Assembly (NCBI GenBank): GCA_016303195.1
Contig: JAEDMD010000040.1
Location: 1 to 11,935, forward strand
Direction of reading: 5' to 3'
DNA: 11,935 bases
Source of the DNA: Oscillospiraceae bacterium
Lineage (GTDB): Bacteria; Bacillota; Clostridia; Oscillospirales; Ruminococcaceae
This document shows positions 7,544-11,935 of the stretch, one piece after another (positions within the stretch are counted from its first letter, which is position 1; each line of letters begins with the position of its first letter). The position numbers and the translations under genes were made by a program. A model generated the notes under the pieces. The model worked only from the letters and a program-made list of their open reading frames with translations, was not told the DNA's origin and did not search any database.

Positions 7544-7625
7544 ATGTTTATTCCTCCATCCATGACGATAATTTTATGAAAGTTTTACACATTCAGAATC
7601 CTCAAATATAGCACTGATAAAAATC

Positions 7626-7659
7626 AAAGGTTGCGTGACCGGTTTGTTACGCAACCTTT
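7626..7659. terminator. Bidirectional terminator between uvrC and the small-protein gene
   Basis: An 11-bp perfect stem (AAAGGTTGCGT with ACGCAACCTTT) and a 12-base loop are flanked by CTCTTTTT on the plus side and, read leftward, by TTTGATTTTTATC. It can end both the rightward uvrC transcript and the leftward transcript of the ligase and 69-residue protein genes. Confidence 0.88.
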
Positions 7660-7750
7660 CTCTTTTTCATCCGCCGCATCAGATCGGAAATGCATTATGT
7701 CAACTGATTTTTCCTTCATACAGGCAACAATGAATGATAACCATTGTCGG

Positions 7751-7960
7751 TCATAATCCGGAGTAAAAACATACAAACTCATCAATACATTCAGACTTCG
7801 ACATAGGCGCTGACTGCCATATAAGTTCGCCTTCACATTCAAGGCTGAGAAAATAGCCGTCGCACTGCTCCCATCCATATAAAAGATAATCTTTGCCATC
7901 ATGTGAGAATTTCATTTCATTATCTGTGATGACTGCATCCTTGATATCATTAACGCTCAT
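7751..7960 (-). CDS. Small hypothetical protein coupled to the GCS2-like ligase
   Basis: A 69-residue protein I do not recognise. It begins MSVNDIKDAVITDNEM, has no signal peptide or membrane segment, is acidic, and shows alternating hydrophobic stretches (KDYLLYGWEQ, GYFLSLE, GELIWQS) that look like a small beta-sheet, then a short helix-like tail with two of its four cysteines. The start is ATG at 7960; its SD GAGGTG overlaps the ligase stop codon and only 8 bases separate the two reading frames, so translation is probably coupled. A 92-codon reading frame on the same strand (7624-7902) overlaps it, but lacks an SD and has atypical composition. Coupling suggests a role with the ligase, as partner, substrate or regulator; this is inference. 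Confidence 0.68.
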   Translation of the reverse strand: MSVNDIKDAVITDNEMKFSHDGKDYLLYGWEQCDGYFLSLECEGELIWQSAPMSKSECIDEFVCFYSGL

Positions 7961-7968
7961 AATTCACC

Positions 7969-9351
7969 TCAAATTGCGGCATATTGCCTGATATAGCTTT
8001 CGATCGGTATGCCGTTCCTTATGCCTTCAAGCATAGTCTTTGCAGGATTTGTGTGTCTGCGTACTCTCTCATAAAGCGGAGCAAGCAATTTCTCCTCGCC
8101 AAGTCCCCACTGAAGCAGTCCTTCCGACGAAAGATCAAGTATACGTATAAGCTGTCGCTCAACCGCACTCTCATCAATATACTCCGGAAGTTTCTGTTTT
8201 AACAACAGCTTCTGAAGCTCTGAGGCGTTGAAGCCGTGAGAATAAATGACCTCATCGTTTTCGATGATCTCTTTAAGTTCATACAGCTTTTCTTTCAGTC
8301 CTGTGTGGAATGCCGCAACCGTAAGAGCTTCCGAAAGCGGCTGACAGCATGAACTCCTGTATTCGATAGTGCCTCTGAATGTAAGATCCTCGAACTTGAA
8401 AGTGCGGAGATATTCAAGATCGCCTGCTTCGGGAGCAAATCTGATCTTCTTATATTCCTTTCCGTCATAAAACTCACCATCAACAGAATCACGGGAGAAA
8501 AATTCATCTAAAGTCAATGGAGTGAAATTCACATACTTTCCATCACGCATCGTGCAGTAAACGGACTGTGTGCCGATGTAGTCTATAAGTTCGTCTGTAT
8601 TAGCAAGAGTTTTTCCGAACATTCCAACATTGTGCGGATTATAGCCCTGCATACTGTGTTCCCACAGCATATTTCTCACACAGAGAAAGTCGGGATAATC
8701 GGGCAGATATGAGTTGGCGAAAAGTATCGCCTTGTATGGTTCAAGAAGTCCGAAAACGTTGATAACATCGGTAAGCCGATCATAATCCACATCAAGCTGT
8801 ACCTGTGAAGCACTGGTGAATGTACCGAAATCAGGACGTTTATGAAAACGTATATCCACCTCATCGGTATGTTCGGGATAAGAGTGAAGATAATGGTAAA
8901 GCATACGGTAGCGCTCGTTCTGGATAGGCAGATTATGGTTGATGTCTGCGTTGGGATTGATACCCATACCTGTCAGAGTGTAGCCGTGTTTTGCAAATTC
9001 CGAATTGAGGAAACGGACATATTTTTCAAATCTTTCCTTTATCTCATACAGCCCGACGGCTTTGCCGAATGAGAGTTCGAGATTTGAATAACAACATTCA
9101 AAAGAGAGTATATCTCCTGTCTGCGTATCCCTGGCAGATGTTATATTTCCGTCAGCGTCCCTGCCCGACTCTATGAAGTTAAATTGCTTGATAAATTTTT
9201 CGGCAACTTCAATTGAAACTGCCTCGTCAACAGCCTGACCGCTGAGATTTACAACGGGCATTTCGATCTCGACTCCGATATAGTTCGGACGATCTATTTT
9301 TGTCGGTGCAATATATTTGTCATAAATAGCCTGTCTGATTTCATTTTTCAT
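7969..9351 (-). CDS. Glutamate-cysteine ligase-like protein (GCS2 family)
   Basis: Predicted cytosolic ATP-dependent carboxylate-amine ligase of the glutamine-synthetase-like fold; family members form gamma-glutamyl bonds such as gamma-glutamylcysteine. In 460 residues the visible signatures are an N-terminal nucleotide/metal strand YIGVEIEMP (24-32, Glu28 and Glu30), LSFECCYSNLELS (82-94), MGINPNADINHN (129-140), the substrate strand TFTSASQVQLDV (177-188), and RGTIEYRSSCCQP (326-337, Glu330 and Arg332). The usual glutathione synthetase partner is absent nearby, so the product is open: gamma-glutamylcysteine itself, or another gamma-glutamyl or amide compound. The start is ATG at 9351, 8 bases after GAGG; an in-frame GTG at 9360 lies inside the SD and is unlikely. 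It is the first gene of a two-gene unit with the 69-residue protein. Fold assignment is good, substrate unknown. Confidence 0.82.
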   Translation of the reverse strand: MKNEIRQAIYDKYIAPTKIDRPNYIGVEIEMPVVNLSGQAVDEAVSIEVAEKFIKQFNFIESGRDADGNITSARDTQTGDILSFECCYSNLELSFGKAVGLYEIKERFEKYVRFLNSEFAKHGYTLTGMGINPNADINHNLPIQNERYRMLYHYLHSYPEHTDEVDIRFHKRPDFGTFTSASQVQLDVDYDRLTDVINVFGLLEPYKAILFANSYLPDYPDFLCVRNMLWEHSMQGYNPHNVGMFGKTLANTDELIDYIGTQSVYCTMRDGKYVNFTPLTLDEFFSRDSVDGEFYDGKEYKKIRFAPEAGDLEYLRTFKFEDLTFRGTIEYRSSCCQPLSEALTVAAFHTGLKEKLYELKEIIENDEVIYSHGFNASELQKLLLKQKLPEYIDESAVERQLIRILDLSSEGLLQWGLGEEKLLAPLYERVRRHTNPAKTMLEGIRNGIPIESYIRQYAAI

Positions 9352-9389
9352 ATATCTCACCTCATTAAATGATAGTAGGTTATGAGAAT

Positions 9390-9418
9390 ATTATAGCTTT
9401 ATAAATCTACTTTGTAAA
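9390..9418 (-). promoter_or_regulatory. Promoter of the GCS2-like ligase unit
   Basis: On the minus strand, TTTACA (9418-9413) and TATAAT (9395-9390) are separated by 17 bases. The predicted start near 9383 leaves about 30 bases of leader with SD GAGGTGAG ahead of the ATG at 9351. It stands back to back with the tcdA promoter, 22 bases away. Confidence 0.78.
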
Positions 9419-9440
9419 TATGTTTTATATGATTAAGATA

Positions 9441-9469
9441 TTGACATATTCTTTAGCTTGTTATATAAT
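9441..9469 (+). promoter_or_regulatory. Perfect-consensus promoter of tcdA
   Basis: TTGACA (9441-9446) and TATAAT (9464-9469) with a 17-base spacer match the sigma-A consensus at all 12 positions. The divergent ligase promoter lies immediately to the left, so the two units may affect each other's transcription. Confidence 0.87.
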
Positions 9470-9512
9470 CAGAGTATAACTATAAAATTACTATGATTAT
9501 AAGGTGAGCAAT

Positions 9513-10268
9513 ATGTTGAATCAATTTTCAAGAACACAGCTTCTGATCGGCAGTGAGGGAATGAATAAACTTGCAGACGCAAGAGTAGCAGTATTCGGTA
9601 TCGGCGGAGTAGGCGGATACGTCTGCGAGGCTCTTGTAAGAAGCGGTGTGTATAAATTCGACCTTATCGACGATGATAAGGTCTGTCTTACAAATCTCAA
9701 CCGCCAGATAATTGCCACAAGAAAAACAGTGGGCAAATACAAGGCAGAGGTAATGGCTGAACGAATGAAAGAAATAAATCCCGATGCAGATATCCGTATA
9801 CACAAGTGTTTCTTTCTGCCCGAAAACGAAGATGAATTTCCTTTTGATGAGTACGATTATATTGTCGATGCAGTTGATACCGTTACAGCTAAGCTCGCAC
9901 TTGTCATGAAAGCACAGGAACTAAACATTCCTATAATCAGCAGTATGGGAGCAGGCAATAAGCTCGATCCTACGGCATTTCGTGTTGCGGATATATATGA
10001 TACAAAAATGTGTCCTCTTGCAAAGGTCATGCGTATCGAGTGCCGTAAGCGCAAAGTCAAAAAGCTGAAAGTTGTATACTCAGAGGAAAAGCCTACCCGT
10101 CCTATCGAGGATATGTCAATTTCCTGCCGTACACAATGTATCTGTCCTCCGGGGGCAAAGCATAAATGCACAGAGCGCCGTGATATCCCCGGAAGCACTG
10201 CTTTTGTGCCATCGGTTGTCGGTTTGATAATTGCAGGTGAGGTTGTAAAAGACCTTACTGCGGTCTGA
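9513..10268 (+). CDS. tcdA: tRNA threonylcarbamoyladenosine dehydratase
   Basis: E1-like enzyme that uses ATP to dehydrate t6A37 of ANN-decoding tRNAs to the cyclic form ct6A. In 251 residues it shows the N-terminal FSRTQLLIG helix, the nucleotide loop GIGGVGG (29-35), DDDKVCLTNLNRQ (53-65), the DAVDTVTAK motif (119-127, Asp122), SSMGAGNKLDP (143-153), and the C-terminal RRDIPGSTAFVP to GEVVKDL. A cysteine-rich loop (Cys205, 209, 211, 219 around CRTQCICPPG) occurs in other Firmicute homologues as I recall and could bind metal. The start is ATG at 9513, 8 bases after AAGG; an in-frame GTG at 9504 is part of the SD. The 3' end overlaps the convergent E1-like gene by 14 bases. In Proteobacteria the partner system is CsdA-CsdE, which is not present here. 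Confidence 0.94.
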   Translation: MLNQFSRTQLLIGSEGMNKLADARVAVFGIGGVGGYVCEALVRSGVYKFDLIDDDKVCLTNLNRQIIATRKTVGKYKAEVMAERMKEINPDADIRIHKCFFLPENEDEFPFDEYDYIVDAVDTVTAKLALVMKAQELNIPIISSMGAGNKLDPTAFRVADIYDTKMCPLAKVMRIECRKRKVKKLKVVYSEEKPTRPIEDMSISCRTQCICPPGAKHKCTERRDIPGSTAFVPSVVGLIIAGEVVKDLTAV

Positions 10269-11067
10269 GCGGACAGGCTTTCTGTTCCTCATCCGCAAGC
10301 ACTGTTATTGTCGGATTATCACCGCATATGGGACAGTTGTGATTTCTTTCAGGCAGTCTTACTTTTCGCCAGTTCATTTTCAGCCCGTCGAATACAAGCA
10401 TACTGCCTGTAAGCAGTTCGCCCTGACCTGTGATGTACTTCACGGCTTCAAGAGCCTGCATTGAGCCTATTATCCCTGCCATTGCACCTATTACTCCCGC
10501 TTCACGGCAGCTTGGCACAGCATCTTTTGGCGGCGGAGCTTCAAATATACAGCGATAGCATGGGGAAACATCGGGAACATAAGTCATAAGCTGTCCCTCA
10601 AAGCGCAGTATCCCTGCATGGCAGAAAGGCTTATGACCGAGAACACAGGCATCGTTTATGAGAAATTTTGCAGGGAAATTATCCGTACCGTCGATGATGA
10701 AATCATACTTTGCGATCATATCGGCAATATTACTGCTATTCACGTGTTCATTGTAGATCTCCACCGTAACATCGGGATTCAATGCCTTTATCGTCTCGGC
10801 GGCGGACTGCACTTTAGGCTTGCCTATATCATCGGTAGTGTGGATTATCTGCCTTTGAAGATTTGAAAGTTCCACATTGTCGCAGTCAGCGATACCGATA
10901 GTACCGACACCTGCGGAGGCGAGGTACATTGCGGCAGGTGCGCCTAATCCGCCTGCTCCGATAATAAGAACTTTTGCGGCAAGGAGCTTTTTCTGTCCCC
11001 TTACACCGATCTCTTTTAATGTTATATGTCTCGAATACCGTTCGAGCTGTTCATCTGTTAAAGCCAT
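10255..11067 (-). CDS. MoeB/ThiF/HesA-family sulfur-carrier adenylyltransferase
   Basis: E1-like enzyme that adenylates the C-terminal Gly-Gly of a small sulfur carrier (ThiS, MoaD or similar) so that it can accept sulfur. In 270 residues: RYSRHITLKEIG (10-21), nucleotide loop GAGGLG (37-42), DNVELSNLQRQIIH (63-76), IGKPKV (81-86), the DGTDN motif (126-130), the catalytic cysteine Cys187 in PSCREAGVIG, and zinc-binding pairs CYRC (170-173) and CPIC (244-247). No rhodanese domain is fused, but a separate rhodanese gene starts 27 bases away on the other strand. No carrier protein is in the window, so MoeB and ThiF roles cannot be told apart. The start is ATG at 11067, 5 bases after AGGAGG (11078-11073). 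No clear promoter was found; it would have to lie within the rhodanese coding region. Confidence 0.92.
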   Translation of the reverse strand: MALTDEQLERYSRHITLKEIGVRGQKKLLAAKVLIIGAGGLGAPAAMYLASAGVGTIGIADCDNVELSNLQRQIIHTTDDIGKPKVQSAAETIKALNPDVTVEIYNEHVNSSNIADMIAKYDFIIDGTDNFPAKFLINDACVLGHKPFCHAGILRFEGQLMTYVPDVSPCYRCIFEAPPPKDAVPSCREAGVIGAMAGIIGSMQALEAVKYITGQGELLTGSMLVFDGLKMNWRKVRLPERNHNCPICGDNPTITVLADEEQKACPLRPQ

Positions 11068-11094
11068 TTTTGCCTCCTGAAAGGATATATTTAT

Positions 11095-11397
11095 ATGAAA
11101 AGAATAAATGCATCGGAAATTGACAGCCTTGACCCCAAAAAGATCCTTCTTCTTGATATACGAAGCAGGAATGAATATGAGGGCAACGGCATCAAAGGCT
11201 CGGTAAATGTGCCGTTTGACGAGATATCATCGGGACTTTCAAAACTGCCGAAGGACAAGCCTGTTTATGTCCTTTGCAGAACAGGTGATCTCAGTGAAGA
11301 AGTTGCCGAAATACTGGAAGACCGTGGTTATGATGTTTACAACATCGACGGCGGTTATGCATCATATATTGTAAATCTTGCAAGTGCAAAGCTGTAA
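11095..11397 (+). CDS. Single-domain rhodanese (sulfurtransferase)
   Basis: A 100-residue stand-alone rhodanese domain, usual for PspE/GlpE-type proteins, with no signal peptide. Visible motifs are LLLDIRSRNEYEGNGI (18-33), GSVNVPFDEI (35-44), the active-site Cys61 in VLCRTGDLS, and the closing strand YNIDGGY (82-88). The active loop is complete, so persulfide transfer is expected, to an unidentified acceptor. It is divergent from the MoeB/ThiF-like gene, with both SDs packed into 27 bases: AAGGA at 11081-11085 serves this gene and the reverse of 11073-11078 serves the other. Together they resemble a split MOCS3/Uba4. The sequence resembles the N-terminal rhodanese domain of the TtcA fusion only at family level. 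Confidence 0.93.
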   Translation: MKRINASEIDSLDPKKILLLDIRSRNEYEGNGIKGSVNVPFDEISSGLSKLPKDKPVYVLCRTGDLSEEVAEILEDRGYDVYNIDGGYASYIVNLASAKL

Positions 11398-11498
11398 GTC
11401 GTATTCCTACTGATATAATAAGTATAGCATTTATACTCCTCCTTTACAAGTGTTGATGTTATAATTATTTTTTATAATAGGTAATGGATTTTTCGCAT

Positions 11499-11527
11499 TG
11501 GACAATCTCACATCCCTGTGATATAAT
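11499..11527 (+). promoter_or_regulatory. Promoter of the 28-codon ORF
   Basis: TGGACA (11499-11504) and TATAAT (11522-11527) have a 17-base spacer and an extended -10 (TGATATAAT). Transcription would start near 11534, about 25 bases before the small ORF's ATG. The -35 hexamer is the same variant used by the ABC-F gene. Confidence 0.78.
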
Positions 11528-11532
11528 AAGTT

Positions 11533-11599
11533 CATACCAAACGAAAGGAGCGGCGAGAATGAAAAACAGAATATTCTATATGCTTGGTATGCTCCGCTC
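11533..11599 (+). promoter_or_regulatory. Leader-coding self-pairing around the small ORF's SD
   Basis: Two perfect complementary pairs link the leader to the early codons: CATACCAA (11533-11540) with TTGGTATG (11584-11591), and GAGCGG (11548-11553, partly inside the SD) with CCGCTC (11594-11599). The two pairings cross, so they would either alternate or form a pseudoknot. The first begins at the predicted mRNA 5' end and encloses the SD and start codon in its loop. A translational switch is plausible; chance is not excluded. Confidence 0.4.
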
Positions 11600-11645
11600 T
11601 ATCGTGAGAGGAACAGACCGAATGTGCAGCAAGGGACGATGTTAA
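11559..11645 (+). CDS. Small ORF, 28 residues, basic peptide with C-terminal CxxxxC
   Basis: A short reading frame with full expression signals: its own promoter (11499-11527), SD AAAGGAG (11544-11550) 8 bases before the ATG, and a TAA stop. The peptide starts MKNRIFYMLGMLRSIV, is strongly basic (five Arg, two Lys), has a hydrophobic or amphipathic N-terminal half, and ends RMCSKGRC with the last cysteine at the C-terminus. I recognise no family. It could be a membrane-active or signalling peptide, a precursor for modification, or a leader peptide for regulation, although no maturation enzyme or exporter lies within the window. The leader can fold back on the coding region (CATACCAA, 11533-11540, with TTGGTATG, 11584-11591). 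Confidence 0.55.
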   Translation: MKNRIFYMLGMLRSIVRGTDRMCSKGRC

Positions 11646-11765
11646 ATCAGAAAACATAATTTAGCTGAAACATTAAGTGTATAACCTCCAAAAAATACAT
11701 TTATAAATTACAAAACGGCTTCTTCTAAGGGGAGTACTCATATAGCAGGTTTATATGTAATTATC

Positions 11766-11800
11766 GGGGGAAACCTTTCTGAGGAAAGGTTCTCCCCCGT
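11766..11800. repeat. Long extragenic hairpin (CGGGGGA...CCCCCG)
   Basis: A 15-bp stem (CGGGGGAAACCTTTC with GAAAGGTTCTCCCCCG, one bulged G) and a TGAG loop, followed by TACCCCCTTCCAAAGACTTT. I recall very similar hairpin-plus-CCCCCTTCCAAAGAC sequences scattered through ruminococcal and related genomes, so it is likely one copy of a dispersed extragenic element. There is no T-run, so it is a poor intrinsic terminator, but it could stabilise or end the transcript of the small ORF. Confidence 0.65.
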
Positions 11801-11825
11801 ACCCCCTTCCAAAGACTTTAAACTG

Positions 11826-11907
11826 AAATTTTGCCCCTGACAGGGCGCTCCAAGTAAACTTTAAATTCTTACTTTGTATCGAGAGCGCCCTGTCAGGGGC
11901 AAAATTT
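11826..11907. repeat. Perfect 25-bp inverted repeat with 32-bp spacer
   Basis: The left arm 11826-11850 is the exact reverse complement of the right arm 11883-11907. Each arm carries an inner dyad-like core GCCCCTGACAGGGC. The arms begin with AAATTTTGCCCC at the outer ends, and weaker complementarity continues outward (CTTTAAACTG on the left, CTCAAAAG on the right). There is no coding capacity. The form fits a miniature inverted-repeat element, a cruciform-forming repeat or a strong transcript-end hairpin; the window ends 28 bases later. Confidence 0.75.
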
Positions 11908-11935
11908 AAACTCAAAAGTTTTAGGAAAGGAGTTT

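Larger units (their letters stand above)
11398..11935. other. Intergenic region after the rhodanese gene
   Basis: Apart from the 28-codon ORF and the two repeats, this 538-base stretch holds an extended -10 sequence TGATATAATAAGT at 11411-11423, repeated exactly at 11519-11531. It also holds a weak AT-rich hairpin (AGTATA/TATACT, 11421-11437) and featureless AT-rich DNA at 11646-11765. No intrinsic terminator was found directly behind the rhodanese gene. Confidence 0.6.

Noticed and set aside
7624..7902. 92-codon frame overlapping the 69-residue protein on the same strand
   Set aside because: No SD, runs through the terminator stem, and has a composition unlike a folded protein. The 69-codon frame has the coupled SD.
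9352..9360. GTG start for the GCS2-like ligase (and likewise GTG at 9504 for tcdA)
   Set aside because: Both GTG codons are part of the GGTG Shine-Dalgarno itself; the ATG 9 bases downstream is correctly spaced in both cases.
11646..11765. Minus-strand GGAGG followed by an ATG frame in the AT-rich gap
   Set aside because: The frame is only about 8 codons with an 11-base SD spacing; not supportable as a gene.
11766..11800. Intrinsic terminator for the small ORF
   Set aside because: Good stem but no T-run on either strand next to it; better described as an extragenic hairpin repeat.

Overview
The window reads as chromosomal DNA of a moderately low-GC, fibre-degrading Ruminococcus-type Firmicute (Oscillospirales). 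The strongest clue is a secreted mannanase ending in a type I dockerin whose sequence style is typical of Ruminococcus flavefaciens-like cellulosomes. Other clues are an ABC-F protein very close to what I remember of Bacillus YkpA, AGGAGG-type ribosome binding sites, and near-consensus sigma-A promoters with 17-bp spacers in front of most transcription units. No tRNA, rRNA, CRISPR array, transposase or prophage gene is visible.

Layout. 1-1405 (-): 5'-truncated view of an ABC-F ATPase gene (its C-terminal end lies off the window) with its promoter. 1533-1553: terminator. 1571-3508 (-): CBM35-GH26-dockerin endo-mannanase with a perfect consensus promoter. 3610-3875: intergenic stretch with a possible small structured RNA. 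3922-5049 (+): rhodanese domain fused to a TtcA-like tRNA thiolase. 5116-5703 (+): lipoprotein whose C-terminal domain resembles a BECR-type nuclease fold. 5714-7543 (+): uvrC, 10 bases downstream, ending at a bidirectional terminator (7626-7659). 7751-7960 and 7969-9351 (-): a GCS2-family ligase followed by a translationally coupled 69-residue protein of unknown function. 9513-10268 (+): tcdA, divergent from the ligase. 10255-11067 (-): MoeB/ThiF-like E1 enzyme, convergent with and overlapping tcdA by 14 bases. 11095-11397 (+): stand-alone rhodanese, divergent from the E1 gene with only 27 bases between the start codons. 11398-11935: no conventional gene, but a well-signalled 28-codon ORF, a long hairpin and a 25-bp perfect inverted repeat.

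How the genes fit together. Five of the genes between 3.9 and 11.4 kb are linked by sulfur or thiol chemistry and tRNA modification: rhodanese-TtcA (2-thiocytidine), TcdA (cyclic t6A), a MoeB/ThiF-type activating enzyme beside a rhodanese (the two halves of eukaryotic MOCS3/Uba4), and a gamma-glutamylcysteine-ligase-like enzyme. This grouping is suggestive, but the genes lie in several separate transcription units, so a shared pathway is inference. The least explained parts are the 28-codon ORF with a self-pairing leader, the coupled ligase and small-protein pair, the lipoprotein nuclease-like domain, and the intergenic RNA candidate.
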